From NCBI GenBank assembly GCA_947497495.1, contig CANMGT010000003.1, positions 1 to 64,000 on the forward strand: 64,000 bases of DNA, in the 5' to 3' direction. Positions 7,500 through 18,679 of the stretch are shown one piece after another. Source of the stretch: an uncultured Lentibacter sp. (lineage in GTDB: Bacteria; Pseudomonadota; Alphaproteobacteria; Rhodobacterales; Rhodobacteraceae). A program made the position numbers and the translations under genes. The notes below the pieces were generated by a model, which ran no database searches, had not been told where the DNA came from, and worked only from the letters and a program-made list of their open reading frames with translations. Each line of letters opens with the position of its first letter. Positions within the stretch are counted from its first letter, which is position 1.

Positions 7500-9725
7500 A
7501 TGCCCAATCTGCTGATCGAACTCTTCTCGGAAGAAATTCCGGCACGCATGCAAGCGCGCGCTGCGCATGACTTGCAAAAGCGCATGACAGACGGCCTCGT
7601 CGAGGCTGGGCTGACCTATGCCGGAGCCAAGGCTTTCTCAACGCCTCGCCGCCTGAGCCTTGCTGTTGATGGTCTTTTATCAGACAGCCCGACAACGCGT
7701 GAAGAGCGCAAGGGTCCCAAAGTTGGCGCGCCAGAGCAGGCGATCGAAGGCTTCTTGCGCGGAGCAGGTATAGAGCGTGAGGCTCTGGAAGAGCGCGAAA
7801 CCCCGAAAGGCGACGTCTATTTCGCTACCATCGAAAAGCCCGGGCGGCCCGCTGCCGAAATCGCCGCTGAGGTGCTCGAGGATGTGATCCGCAACTTTGC
7901 TTGGCCAAAGTCCATGAGGTGGGGCGCCGGAAGCTTACGCTGGGTGCGTCCATTGCACTCGATCCTGTGCATTCTGGAGGATGAAGCGGGGGCCAGCATT
8001 GTTGACCTTGATGTCGACGGCATCAAGGCAGGCGACACGACGGAAGGCCATAGGTTCATGGGGGCTGGCCGCTTTGCTGTGACGTCATTTGAAGACTATG
8101 AAGCCAAGCTTAAGAACGCCAAAGTGGTTTTGTCAGCGCAAGAACGCGCCGATCACATCTGGCAGGACGCGACCAACCAAGCGTTCGCCGCGGGCCTTGA
8201 AGTCGTCGAAGATCAGGGCTTGTTGGCCGAAGTTTCAGGGTTGGTAGAGTGGCCTGTCGTGCTTATGGGCACAATCGACGAAGCCTTTCTCTCGCTTCCC
8301 GCGGAGGTGCTGCAAACCTCGATGAAAGAACACCAGAAGTTTTTCTCGGTCAAGGCCAAGAAGACAGGCGGTATCGAGCGTTTTGTAACTGTCGCCAACC
8401 GCGAAACGTCGGATGATGGCGCGACGATCCTTGCTGGCAACCAGAAGGTGCTCGCGGCGCGTCTGTCTGATGCCAAGTTCTTCTGGGAGAATGATCTGAG
8501 GGTTGCCAAGGCAGGCATGTCTTCATGGACGGAGCAGCTCGCCAATGTGACATTCCACAACCAACTTGGGAGTCAAGCCGAGCGGATCAAACGGATCGAG
8601 GCGCTTGCACGTGACATAGCCCCCTTTGTGGGCGCAAATCGCGAGGAAGCCGGTCAAGCCGCGGCCGTTGCCAAAGCCGATCTGAGCTCAGAAATGGTGT
8701 ATGAATTCCCAGAATTGCAGGGCCTTATGGGCCGCTACTACGCAGAGGCCGCAGGCCTGCCTGAGGCCGTGGCGGCTGCCTGCGAAGAACACTATTCGCC
8801 GCTTGGCCCGTCTGATGATGTGCCCGCAGCACCTGTGTCAGTCGCGGTTGCGCTGGCCGACAAGATCGACACCCTGACAGGGTTCTGGGCGATTGACGAA
8901 AAACCGACAGGCTCAAAAGACCCGTTTGCACTGCGCCGTGCCGCGTTGGGCGTGATCAGGCTGGTTCTGGCCAACGGGCTCTCCCTAAAACTCGACCGCT
9001 TTATAGATGCACAGCTCGTGCGCCACAAAATCGCGCTCAACCGTGCGGATGTGGAAGATGACGAGATCGACACCTTGGAAGAGATTCTTGAAGAGATTGC
9101 GGAGTACGGAGTGTTCGGCGCGGCCTATCGCGCAGTGCTCGAGCGCCGCAGCGGCGGCAAGGTCACGGAAATGCTTGGTGCGAACGTGCCGGACGTTTCG
9201 GTAGATCTGCTCAAGTTTTTCCACGATCGCCTCAAGGTTCACCTGCGAGACGAGGGCATTCGTTACGACGTGATCGATGCCTGCCTTGCCAAAGAAGGCA
9301 ATGACGACTTGGGCCTCGTTGTCAGCCGCGCCGGAGCACTAGGGACGTTCCTTGGGACAGATGATGGAGAAAACCTCATTCAAGGTTTTAAACGTGCCAA
9401 CAATATTCTCACGCAAGCCGAAGAAAAAGACGGTGTCGAATACAGCTATGGTGCCGATGCTAAACTGGCTGAAACCGATGAGGAACGCGCCCTGTTTGAG
9501 GCCCTAGAACGGGTTGAGGGGGCCATCGCAGAAGCTCTGCGTGGGGCTGACTTTACAGCCGCAATGGCGGGGATCGCACAGTTGCGCGGGCCAGTTGATG
9601 CGTTTTTTGAGGCCGTGCAAGTGAACGCGGACAATGAGATCGTGCGCCGTAACCGTCTCAACCTCCTCAGCCGAATCCGGACTGTCTGCGGGTCGGTCGC
9701 TGATCTGACGCGTATCGAAGGTTAA
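7500..9725 (+). CDS. glyS: Glycyl-tRNA synthetase beta subunit
   Basis: Beta subunit of glycyl-tRNA synthetase, which binds the tRNA and is needed for charging. At 741 residues it is within the range for alphaproteobacteria. The N-terminus PNLLIELFSEEIPARMQ is the family hallmark; other conserved runs are TPRRLSL (about 40-46), WPKSMRWG (about 138-145), LQTSMKEHQKFF (about 271-282) and a C-terminal DALR-type anticodon-binding region. It starts at the ATG at 7500, 61 bases after the small membrane protein, and is the last synthetase gene of the operon; the PPDK-like gene follows after 53 bases. Confidence 0.97.
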   Translation: MPNLLIELFSEEIPARMQARAAHDLQKRMTDGLVEAGLTYAGAKAFSTPRRLSLAVDGLLSDSPTTREERKGPKVGAPEQAIEGFLRGAGIEREALEERETPKGDVYFATIEKPGRPAAEIAAEVLEDVIRNFAWPKSMRWGAGSLRWVRPLHSILCILEDEAGASIVDLDVDGIKAGDTTEGHRFMGAGRFAVTSFEDYEAKLKNAKVVLSAQERADHIWQDATNQAFAAGLEVVEDQGLLAEVSGLVEWPVVLMGTIDEAFLSLPAEVLQTSMKEHQKFFSVKAKKTGGIERFVTVANRETSDDGATILAGNQKVLAARLSDAKFFWENDLRVAKAGMSSWTEQLANVTFHNQLGSQAERIKRIEALARDIAPFVGANREEAGQAAAVAKADLSSEMVYEFPELQGLMGRYYAEAAGLPEAVAAACEEHYSPLGPSDDVPAAPVSVAVALADKIDTLTGFWAIDEKPTGSKDPFALRRAALGVIRLVLANGLSLKLDRFIDAQLVRHKIALNRADVEDDEIDTLEEILEEIAEYGVFGAAYRAVLERRSGGKVTEMLGANVPDVSVDLLKFFHDRLKVHLRDEGIRYDVIDACLAKEGNDDLGLVVSRAGALGTFLGTDDGENLIQGFKRANNILTQAEEKDGVEYSYGADAKLAETDEERALFEALERVEGAIAEALRGADFTAAMAGIAQLRGPVDAFFEAVQVNADNEIVRRNRLNLLSRIRTVCGSVADLTRIEG

Positions 9726-9778
9726 GCACATGCCAAGGAATGCTTGCCACGGCACGTGAGTGCGCATAATCTGCCGCA

Positions 9779-12319
9779 GTGCAGAAACCTGATGCAAATA
9801 TTACGCTGATCACAGCGACAGCGCCTTTGGCTGCAGCCACTCATGGCGGGCGCGCCAAGTGTTTGCAACGCCTTGTGCGGCTTGACTTGCCAGTGCCCAC
9901 AACTGTGGCTTTGTCATTTGATGCAGTTCATCAAATCGCCGCAGGTGACATTCCAAATATTGAGGCCCTGTTGGAGCCCTTCGGAGCTGCGCCTTTGCTC
10001 TGTGTGCGCCCGTCTTCGGAAGATCCGGATTGGGGCGGCCCTGGTGCTGTTCTGAACATCGGCATGAATGATGCGCGCTATGTTGACCTTTGTGAAAGGT
10101 TGGGGAAAAGCGCTGCCGCGCAGATATATCTGCGGTTTGTGCAGGCCTACGCTATTCACGTCGCGCGGCTTGATCCCGATCTGTTCGAGGACATCGAGAA
10201 GAGTGGGCAGGAGGGGCTTTCAGAGGCCCTGCGCGCCTATGAAGACGAAGCGGAAGAAGAGTTTCCGCAAGACCCGAGCGTGCAATTGGCAGCAGTTTTG
10301 CGCTCGATGGCGCGGGCTTGGGAAGGGACAACGGCGCGCCTTTTACGCCAAGCCAAAGGCGCTCCAGCTGATGCGGGTCTAGGGCTTGTCGTGCAGGACA
10401 TGGTGTTCGGCATTGGCACGGGAGAAAGCGGGTCGGGTGTGATCCAACTGGTGAACTCCACCACGGGCGAGCCTCAACTCACAGGGCGCTACCTGTCGCA
10501 AAGCCAAGGCCGCGACGCGCTTGAAGAAGGCGCAAAGGCTTTATTTTTGGAGGTTGACGCTCGTGGGCCATCGCTTGAAGAGCTTGCGCCGGATGCATTT
10601 TCGGCCCTCAAAAAGCACACGGCATTGATGAGAGAGAAACTGCGTGAAGAAATGCAGGCCGAGTTTGCAGTTGAAAACGGCCAGGTGCATGTGCTTGACG
10701 GGGTGCGCGTGGCACGTAGTGCTCAGGCTGCAGTCAAGATCGCGGTTGCCTTGGCGAATGACAAGATCATATCAAGAGAAGAGGCGCTGATGCGGATCGA
10801 GCCGCGCGCGCTAAACGAAATGCTGCACCGTCAGGTTGACCCGGAAGCGAAGAGAGACAAGATAGCGCGCGGCATTGCGGCGAGTCCGGGCGCGGCGACA
10901 GGGAAGATCGTGTTTTCCTCAAACGAAGCGCAAGCAAGCGCAGCGCGCGGCGAGCCCTGTGTGCTGGTGCGTCGTGAGACGTCGCCTGAAGACATTCGCG
11001 GAATGCACGCAGCTGTTGCCGTCCTCACCGAGCGTGGCGGGATGACAAGCCACGCGGCAGTTATCGGCCGTGGTATGGGCTTGCCTTGCGTCGTGGGGGC
11101 CACGAGCCTGACTTTCAATCTGCGCAAGCTGACCATTACTTCTCCGGACGGGCGGGTTTTTCGCGCAGGGGATGTGATCACGATCGATGGCACGTCTGGT
11201 GAAGTGTTGGCTGGTGAACCCAAGATGCTTGAAGCCGCTCACGACGATTCCTTTCAGGAACTTATGGATTGGGCCGACGATGTGCGCGACATTGCGATCA
11301 GAGCGAACGCAGACACGCCCAAAGACGCCGCGACTGCCCGTAATTTTGGCGCGCAGGGCATCGGGCTTTGCCGCACCGAACATATGTTTTTTGAAGCTGA
11401 CCGTTTGACGCCGATGCGCGAGATGATCTTTGCCGACAAGCCGGAAGACAGGCGAGAAGCGCTTGAACGTCTGCTTCCGATGCAGCGCGCTGATTTTACT
11501 GAGTTATTCCAGATCATGCAGGGGCAACCTGTCTGTATTCGCTTGCTTGATCCACCTTTGCACGAGTTCCTGCCGCACGATAAAGCGGGTTGCCGTGAGC
11601 TGGCGGAGGCGCTTGATTTACCTTTGTCGGTTGTCACAAGGCGCGTCGAAGCTTTGGGCGAATATAACCCAATGCTCGGCATGCGAGGGGTGCGTCTCGG
11701 AGTAACAGTCCCTGAGATCTACGACATGCAAGCGCGGGCAATTTTTGAAGCCACGATCGAAGCCAGCCGCAATGGCGAGCCAGTTGTCCCGGAAATAATG
11801 ATCCCTCTGGTGTCAGCCAAACGCGAGGTTGAGCTCGTAAAGTCGCGGGTTGATGCTGTTGCCGCAGCTGTGCGGTCTGAAACGGGCAAAGACTTCAAAT
11901 ATCGCTTGGGCGTGATGGTCGAAACACCGCGCGCGGCACTTCGGGCTGCCGATATCGCGCCGCATGTGTCGTTCCTAAGCTTTGGCACTAACGATTTGAC
12001 ACAGATGACATATGGCCTGTCACGCGATGACGCGGGGCGATTCATGTCGGAGTATGTGCAGTTGGGTGTTTATCCCGAAGATCCGTTCCATACGCTTGAC
12101 ACAGAAGGTGTCGGCGAGCTGCTGGAAATTGGCGCAACGCGCGGTCGCAATGCCAAAGCAGACCTGACTTTATCGATCTGTGGAGAACATGGCGGCAGCC
12201 CTGAGTCGATAGGATTCTGCCGTAACGCTGGCTTCGACTATGTGTCTTGCTCTCCGTTTCGTGTGCCTGTGGCGCGACTTGCCGCGGCACAGCTCGCGTT
12301 GAAGGACAACATAGAGTAG
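9779..12319 (+). CDS. ppdK: Divergent pyruvate phosphate dikinase / PEP-utilising enzyme
   Basis: An 846-residue protein laid out like pyruvate phosphate dikinase, which interconverts pyruvate, ATP and Pi with PEP, AMP and PPi. The central swivelling domain has the phospho-histidine motif GGMTSHAAV (420-428, His425), and the C-terminal PEP/pyruvate barrel has TNDLTQ and the catalytic CGEHGG (Cys801). The N-terminal ATP-grasp part (about 1-320) is strongly divergent: GGKGA is replaced by GGRAK (23-27), the SMPGMMDT loop is missing, and the GEYL glutamate is Arg237. The start is a GTG at 9779 with a weak ribosome site. It may work normally, act on another nucleotide, or have lost the ATP half-reaction. 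Confidence 0.8.
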   Translation: MQKPDANITLITATAPLAAATHGGRAKCLQRLVRLDLPVPTTVALSFDAVHQIAAGDIPNIEALLEPFGAAPLLCVRPSSEDPDWGGPGAVLNIGMNDARYVDLCERLGKSAAAQIYLRFVQAYAIHVARLDPDLFEDIEKSGQEGLSEALRAYEDEAEEEFPQDPSVQLAAVLRSMARAWEGTTARLLRQAKGAPADAGLGLVVQDMVFGIGTGESGSGVIQLVNSTTGEPQLTGRYLSQSQGRDALEEGAKALFLEVDARGPSLEELAPDAFSALKKHTALMREKLREEMQAEFAVENGQVHVLDGVRVARSAQAAVKIAVALANDKIISREEALMRIEPRALNEMLHRQVDPEAKRDKIARGIAASPGAATGKIVFSSNEAQASAARGEPCVLVRRETSPEDIRGMHAAVAVLTERGGMTSHAAVIGRGMGLPCVVGATSLTFNLRKLTITSPDGRVFRAGDVITIDGTSGEVLAGEPKMLEAAHDDSFQELMDWADDVRDIAIRANADTPKDAATARNFGAQGIGLCRTEHMFFEADRLTPMREMIFADKPEDRREALERLLPMQRADFTELFQIMQGQPVCIRLLDPPLHEFLPHDKAGCRELAEALDLPLSVVTRRVEALGEYNPMLGMRGVRLGVTVPEIYDMQARAIFEATIEASRNGEPVVPEIMIPLVSAKREVELVKSRVDAVAAAVRSETGKDFKYRLGVMVETPRAALRAADIAPHVSFLSFGTNDLTQMTYGLSRDDAGRFMSEYVQLGVYPEDPFHTLDTEGVGELLEIGATRGRNAKADLTLSICGEHGGSPESIGFCRNAGFDYVSCSPFRVPVARLAAAQLALKDNIE

Positions 12320-12488
12320 TCCTTAACGCCTGAAGCCCAACATAGGTGCATCGGCGTCTCAGTCGGCGTAAATTCGCAACATATGCGTGCAATTGCATGT
12401 GGTGGAAACTTGCCCAAACCCTAATAAATCCCTAAATACCTGCCGATGCGGACCGTGCTTTCGCACAGCCCCCGAGGAGGCCGGAACG

Positions 12489-13121
12489 ATGCAAAGACTT
12501 TTCATAGCGCTCATTTTGGGTATGGCCGTGGCGACATCCGCTGCCGCTGACGTGCCTATAAAGCGGCTTTTTGACAAAGAGCGCCGCTCTCTGGGGGCGA
12601 TTCCGCAGAGCCACCTGACGAGCCTTATGGTGAAGTCGAAAGAGGCGAAGACTGTTGCCGGTGGGATCACGTATTCAAAAGCCTGGTTGGCAACTCAGCC
12701 CAAGGCACGTGGAGACAGCCAGTGGCGTTGCCTCGCAGAGGCACTCTACTTTGAGGCTCGGGGTGAAAGCGTCAAAGGACAGTTCGCGGTTGCAGAGGTT
12801 ATCATGAACCGTGTTTCAAGCCCTCGATATCCGGACACAGCCTGTGGCGTGATCAATCAGGGAACCGGGCGCAAGTATGCCTGCCAATTCACCTATACTT
12901 GCGATGGCAAAGCAGAAGTGATTGCTGAACCCAAGGCTTTTGAGCGCGTCGGAAAAATCGCCAAGATAATGGTCAATGGCGCCAAGCGTCCTCTGACAAA
13001 AGGCGCGACGCACTATCATACCAAGGCTGTGAACCCCAATTGGGCGCGCAAGTTTCCCCGCACGGCTACGATAGGGTTTCACTATTTTTACAAGCAGCCA
13101 ACGCGCTTGACGAAAAAATAA
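12489..13121 (+). CDS. SleB-type cell-wall hydrolase, exported
   Basis: A 210-residue exported protein with a signal peptide (residues 1-21, cut after SAAA) and a Hydrolase_2/SleB domain at about 75-205. The family is named for the spore-cortex lytic enzyme; in Gram-negatives it cleaves peptidoglycan. Visible are the catalytic-side motif LAEALYFEARGES (about 80-92), VAEVIMNRV and the late THYHT. The ATG at 12489 is chosen because GAGGAGG lies eight bases upstream (12474-12480) and because the signal peptide starts there; an upstream in-frame ATG at 12387 would add 34 unlikely residues. Confidence 0.87.
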   Translation: MQRLFIALILGMAVATSAAADVPIKRLFDKERRSLGAIPQSHLTSLMVKSKEAKTVAGGITYSKAWLATQPKARGDSQWRCLAEALYFEARGESVKGQFAVAEVIMNRVSSPRYPDTACGVINQGTGRKYACQFTYTCDGKAEVIAEPKAFERVGKIAKIMVNGAKRPLTKGATHYHTKAVNPNWARKFPRTATIGFHYFYKQPTRLTKK

Positions 13122-13214
13122 CTGCCGCGTTTCGCCCCAAATAGGGCGGCGTGAGGGGTTCACATGCGCACTTGAGGCTGTATAGCCAAAAATAGCATAA
13201 GGGAGCGCAGGTAA

Positions 13215-14135
13215 ATGAGTGAAATCAGACAAGCTTTTGAACACCCGGACGAGCGCTCAAGGGCGACGTCGCATGACGGCCCGCTGGACCGTATTTCGGT
13301 GCGCGACCACATCGTGGCTGTCGAAATCGGGGCGTTTCAAGCCGAGCGGGGAACAACACAGCGCGTTTGCTTCAATGTTGTTGTGGAAGTGCGCCCGGTT
13401 GGGAGCATCGTGGACGACGACGTGGACAAGATCCTGTCATACGACAAGGTGACAGAGGCGATTTCGACGGCCCTTTCAGAAGAGCGGCTCAATCTGCTTG
13501 AAACGCTTGCCGAACGTATTGCAGAGCGGATTCTTGCAGAGCCACAAGCGGAACGCGTCTTTGTTCGTGTCGAAAAGCTTGATCGGGGGCCGGGGGCACT
13601 GGGCGTAGAAATCGTCCGAGCCGCGGAGACTGAGACTGCAGCGGCTGGTCTTGACGAGAAGCCCCACCCACAACTGGTTTACCTCTCCAACGAGGCGATT
13701 CTGTCCGAAAACCTCGCGGGCTGGCTTGACCAGTTGGAAGGAGCCAAAAATCCGCCTTTGCTGTGCGTTGGTGCGCCGAGTGTTGCGGCACCACAGGCGG
13801 GTGCTACGCTTGCGCAACGGCGCATTGACCTGCTGGCAATCGAGCAAAATGCATGGGTTTTGGCTGGCCGTGACAAGCGCTGTGTTGTTGTCCAAACCAA
13901 AACTGAGCTCGAATGGGCTATGAAGAACGGGCAAATATGCGTCTGGGCGCCTTCCAAAATCGTCCTGGATGCGATTGAGCAACCCGAGCGTGGCCACGAC
14001 GAAGGGCTAGAGCTGGCGATCTGGTTCGCTGCTGAAATGGAAGCGTCCGATGTTCTTGTTATCGGAAGCGTTGACGCGGCCATTTCTTTGGAACCGCCGC
14101 TACGCCAGATTTCCACGGCGGCAGAAAGCATCTGA
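13215..14135 (+). CDS. folB: Dihydroneopterin aldolase with C-terminal extension
   Basis: Converts 7,8-dihydroneopterin to 6-hydroxymethyl-dihydropterin and glycolaldehyde in folate synthesis. The FolB domain spans about residues 24-135: VRDHIVAVEIGAFQAERG, the NLLETLAERIAERIL helix, and VRVEKLDRGPGALGVEI. FolB normally ends near 120 residues; here some 170 more follow (136-306), with no motif I can name. folP follows after 38 bases, then glmM, an arrangement common in Rhodobacterales. The start has GGGAGCG seven to eight bases upstream. Confidence 0.9.
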   Translation: MSEIRQAFEHPDERSRATSHDGPLDRISVRDHIVAVEIGAFQAERGTTQRVCFNVVVEVRPVGSIVDDDVDKILSYDKVTEAISTALSEERLNLLETLAERIAERILAEPQAERVFVRVEKLDRGPGALGVEIVRAAETETAAAGLDEKPHPQLVYLSNEAILSENLAGWLDQLEGAKNPPLLCVGAPSVAAPQAGATLAQRRIDLLAIEQNAWVLAGRDKRCVVVQTKTELEWAMKNGQICVWAPSKIVLDAIEQPERGHDEGLELAIWFAAEMEASDVLVIGSVDAAISLEPPLRQISTAAESI

Positions 14136-14173
14136 GGCTTGCACAGCCTACCCTTATTGCGTCAAGTGAACCT

Positions 14174-15190
14174 ATGAGCCGTTATTATTATCGCCCACTC
14201 GCCCAAATAGGCCCGCATAGGCCAAAAGAGGCGCTGCCGCTTGCTGGCGGGCCATGCTGGTTTACCCACGTTGAAGTCATCACGCGAAAAGACCGGGGCA
14301 ACTATGTGCCTGCCGCGCATTTGCCTGACGATGTGCACGCCTTGCTTACCTCTCAAAGGGCGCCTATCGCCGGGCTTTCGCTTGATGAGCCTCGTATCAT
14401 GGGTATCCTCAATGTGACGCCTGACAGTTTTTCTGACGGAGGGCGCTTTGCCGGTGCAGGCAAGGCTTTGGCACACGCCACACACATGGCCGCGAGTGGT
14501 GCAGATGTTTTGGACATCGGCGGCGAAAGCACCCGTCCGGGCGCTGCCGAAGTGCCCCATGAGGCAGAAATTGCGCGCACGGCACCAGTGATCGAAGCCA
14601 TTCGCAGCAAACTGAGCATACCAATTTCGATTGATACGCGTAAAATGGTTGTCGCGAAGGCTGCCCTTCAAAATGGCGCAAACATGGTGAATGACGTTTC
14701 TGGCTTCACATTCGATGCCAAGCTTGCATCGTTCTGTGCAAAAGAAAAGGCGCCTGTGTTTGTAATGCATGCACAGGGTGATCCGATGACCATGCAGAAG
14801 AGCCCTTACTATCGCGATGTTTTGTTAGATGTCTTTGATTTCCTGGAAAAACAGGTTGCCTACCTTGAGAGTCTCGGCATTGATCGCGATCGCATTGTGC
14901 TTGATCCAGGTATTGGGTTTGGCAAGACGATTCCGCACAACCTCGCTCTCTTAAACGGGATAGGCCTCTTTCAGAGTTTGGGCTGTGCGGTTTTGTTAGG
15001 TGTGTCGCGTAAAGGATTCATCGGTAAAATCGGGCAAGCGGCCGAAGCCGAAACACGCGCGCCCGGATCAATTGCAACGGGGCTTGCAGCATTGGCGCAG
15101 GGGGTGCAAATGTTGCGGGTGCATGATGTGGCAGAGACAAAACAAGCGATCAGGCTTTGGCAGGCGGTCACGCGAGGAGAGCAGGTATGA
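14174..15190 (+). CDS. folP: Dihydropteroate synthase
   Basis: Joins 6-hydroxymethyl-dihydropterin diphosphate to p-aminobenzoate; it is the sulfonamide target. The TIM-barrel signatures are present: [16 protein letters not shown] (about 75-90), [11 protein letters not shown] (about 114-124), the DVSGF loop, MHAQGDP near 196-202, DPGIGFGKT near 239-247 and GVSRKGFIG near 275-283. At 338 residues it has about 70 extra N-terminal residues against the E. coli enzyme, as is usual in Rhodobacteraceae. The stop overlaps the glmM start as ATGA. Confidence 0.96.
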   Translation: MSRYYYRPLAQIGPHRPKEALPLAGGPCWFTHVEVITRKDRGNYVPAAHLPDDVHALLTSQRAPIAGLSLDEPRIMGILNVTPDSFSDGGRFAGAGKALAHATHMAASGADVLDIGGESTRPGAAEVPHEAEIARTAPVIEAIRSKLSIPISIDTRKMVVAKAALQNGANMVNDVSGFTFDAKLASFCAKEKAPVFVMHAQGDPMTMQKSPYYRDVLLDVFDFLEKQVAYLESLGIDRDRIVLDPGIGFGKTIPHNLALLNGIGLFQSLGCAVLLGVSRKGFIGKIGQAAEAETRAPGSIATGLAALAQGVQMLRVHDVAETKQAIRLWQAVTRGEQV

Positions 15191-16530
15191 CAAAAAAGCT
15201 TTTTGGCACCGATGGAGTTCGCGGAACTGCGAATACCTATCCGATGACCGCGGAAATGGCCCTGAAAATTGGAGCCGCTGTTGGGCGTTATTTTCGGCGC
15301 GATCACTCGGCTGCACACCGCGTAGTTATCGGCAAAGACACGCGCCTCTCCGGCTATATGTTCGAGAACGCACTGACTGCCGGACTGACAAGCACGGGCA
15401 TGAATGTCCTCCTTCTTGGCCCCGTTCCGACACCCGCTGTCGGGCTTTTGACAAACTCGATGCGCGCGGATCTTGGCGTGATGATCTCGGCCAGCCACAA
15501 TCCGGCGGTCGACAATGGCATCAAGTTTTTCGGGCCCGACGGTTTCAAGCTCTCCGATGAAGCCGAAATGGAGATTCAGTCTTTGGTTGAAGCCGGCGTC
15601 GAGCCGGTGCAGGCCCGAAATATCGGGCGTGCAAAGCGGATAGATGACGGGCGTTTCCGCTATATCGAGCGTGTCAAATCCACCTTTCCTCAAGGGATGC
15701 GCCTTGATGGCATCAAAGTGGTGGTCGATTGCGCCAATGGCGCTGCGTATAAAGCCGCACCTGAGGTGCTTTGGGAGCTTGGGGCAGAAGTCATCCCGGT
15801 TGGCGTGTCGCCAAACGGCGTCAATATCAACGAAGATTGCGGTTCTACAAAACCGCAGACTGCCTCTGAGACCGTTGTCGCGCATGGCGCTGACCTCGGA
15901 ATATGCCTTGATGGTGATGCGGACCGTGTTGTTCTGATTGACGAAACAGGCGCCATAGCGGATGGCGATCAGATTATGGGCCTGCTCGCCGCGCGCTGGG
16001 CAGAAGAAGGGCGTTTGCGCGGTGGGGCTCTCGTCGCCACGGTGATGTCAAATCTGGGGCTAGAGAAATTTCTCAATCAAAAGGGCATCGGCCTTGAGCG
16101 CACAAGTGTTGGCGACAGATATGTTGTCGAGCGCATGCGTTCTGGCGGCTTTAACCTCGGTGGCGAGCAGTCGGGCCATATTGTCATGACCGACTATGCA
16201 ACAACGGGAGACGGGCTTATTGCCGGTTTGCAATTCTTGTCCGAGTTGGTGCGCAGCGGTAAGCCCGCTTCCCAGCTTGCGCATGTTTTCGAGCCGGTGC
16301 CTCAGCTCTTGAAGAACGTGCGTTTTGAAGCCGGGCAGGTGCCCTTGGAGGATGCCCGTGTCCAAGCCGAGATCGCCAGGGTTGAAGCCGAGCTGAAAGG
16401 CAGTGGCAGGTTGCTTATACGAAAGTCTGGCACCGAGCCGCTGGTCCGCGTCATGGCGGAATGCGAAGATGAAGCTCTGTTGAATGTGTCGGTCGATGCG
16501 ATTGTGTCTGCTGTAGAAGCAGCACTTTAA
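15187..16530 (+). CDS. glmM: Phosphoglucosamine mutase
   Basis: Interconverts glucosamine-6-phosphate and glucosamine-1-phosphate on the way to UDP-GlcNAc for peptidoglycan and lipid A. The 447-residue protein has the phospho-serine loop SASHNP (Ser103), the metal loop DGDADR near 240-245, the GGEQSGH sugar loop near 324-330 and the phosphate-binding [12 protein letters not shown] near the C-terminus. The ATG at 15187 overlaps the folP stop and is preceded by GGAGAGCAGG; a frame open 30 bases upstream is only read-through of folP sequence. The 3' end overlaps the convergent transporter gene by four bases. Confidence 0.97.
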   Translation: MTKKLFGTDGVRGTANTYPMTAEMALKIGAAVGRYFRRDHSAAHRVVIGKDTRLSGYMFENALTAGLTSTGMNVLLLGPVPTPAVGLLTNSMRADLGVMISASHNPAVDNGIKFFGPDGFKLSDEAEMEIQSLVEAGVEPVQARNIGRAKRIDDGRFRYIERVKSTFPQGMRLDGIKVVVDCANGAAYKAAPEVLWELGAEVIPVGVSPNGVNINEDCGSTKPQTASETVVAHGADLGICLDGDADRVVLIDETGAIADGDQIMGLLAARWAEEGRLRGGALVATVMSNLGLEKFLNQKGIGLERTSVGDRYVVERMRSGGFNLGGEQSGHIVMTDYATTGDGLIAGLQFLSELVRSGKPASQLAHVFEPVPQLLKNVRFEAGQVPLEDARVQAEIARVEAELKGSGRLLIRKSGTEPLVRVMAECEDEALLNVSVDAIVSAVEAAL

Positions 16531-17441
16531 ATATGCCCGAAAAGCCTTCTAAGCGCTCCATACTGGCTAAGCGCGACGCCAGACAGTGTTAGAACGAGCG
16601 CGAGCAAAAGGCTTGAGGGTAATGGCTCTCCCAAGATAAGCGCCCCCAACAAAACCGACCAGATCGGAACTTGGTAATTGGTTAGGCTCATAAACACGGG
16701 GCCTGCAGTGCGGATCACGTAAACGCGCAGGAATGTGGCGCCTGCGGTTGGCACCAATCCGAGGAATGCCAAGATCAAAAGTGTTCTCCCGTCGGGTAGG
16801 GCTGGCGCGCCCTCTGCGAGATAGGCGATGGGGATGACCACGGCAGCGCCGAGCAGTAGTGGCACAGAAGACAGCCCGATCGCGTCGATCGCGGGGAGGC
16901 GCCGTATGATCACAGAGCTTACAGCATAGCAGCCAGCAGCCAAAAGACACGCGACGCGCCCTGCTGTTTCCCATACGGAGCCTGTGCTTTCAAATGCTTG
17001 AGCGCCTATCAAGATGATGATGCCCACAAAGCCTATCAGAAAGCCAAGGGAGCGGCGAAACGTCATCTGCTCACCGGGAACAAGATAATGCGCAAGCGGC
17101 AAGACCATAAGCGCGACGCCAGCCATGGAAACGCCCGCAAACCCTGAAGACACAAACTGTTGCCCCCAACTGAGCAACATGAACGGAACCGCTGTGCTGA
17201 GCACGCCGACAACTACGAGAGAGCCCCAAGCACGTTCCTCGGACAGCCACAATTTGCCTCCCTTTACCCGCCAGACTAGAAGGATCAGAACGGCCGCAAA
17301 GCTGATGCGCGCGGCAGCCAGCCAAAGCGGGGTTATGCCTTGCAGCGCCAGTTCGATGACGAGAAAGGTGCCGCCCCAGATCAGGCCGAGCAGGGCAACC
17401 ATGAGCCAGCTTTTAGGTTTAATGTCAGGCGTCTGGTTCAT
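16527..17441 (-). CDS. DMT-superfamily (EamA) transporter
   Basis: A 304-residue inner-membrane protein with about ten predicted membrane helices in two EamA repeats, for example [21 protein letters not shown] near the start and the second half from about residue 155. Family members export amino acids, nucleosides or drugs. The substrate cannot be told. It lies downstream of nothing on its strand (ilvC ends with a terminator between the two), so it is probably its own transcription unit. Confidence 0.85.
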   Translation of the reverse strand: MNQTPDIKPKSWLMVALLGLIWGGTFLVIELALQGITPLWLAAARISFAAVLILLVWRVKGGKLWLSEERAWGSLVVVGVLSTAVPFMLLSWGQQFVSSGFAGVSMAGVALMVLPLAHYLVPGEQMTFRRSLGFLIGFVGIIILIGAQAFESTGSVWETAGRVACLLAAGCYAVSSVIIRRLPAIDAIGLSSVPLLLGAAVVIPIAYLAEGAPALPDGRTLLILAFLGLVPTAGATFLRVYVIRTAGPVFMSLTNYQVPIWSVLLGALILGEPLPSSLLLALVLTLSGVALSQYGALRRLFGHI

Positions 17442-17460
17442 GGGTTTCTTTCAAGGAGCA

Positions 17461-17494
17461 GAAAACGAAAAGACCCCGGCACAAGGCCGGGGTC
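17461..17494 (-). terminator. Rho-independent terminator of ilvC
   Basis: On the minus strand a nine-pair stem GACCCCGGC / GCCGGGGTC with a five-base loop is followed by TTTTCGTTTTC. It starts 28 bases after the ilvC stop. Confidence 0.88.
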
Positions 17495-17522
17495 AAGTCT
17501 GTAACTCTTCGCGGAGTAGCGA

Positions 17523-18557
<1,035 letters not shown>

Positions 18558-18679
18558 TTATCAGGGTTCATTCTACGGCCCAAACTAAAGGGTTCTGAAT
18601 GGAGTATCTTTCATTTTTCATTGAAGTGGCACTAAAATCGGAATAGTAATTCTTCAAATAACAATTTTTGGACATTTTT

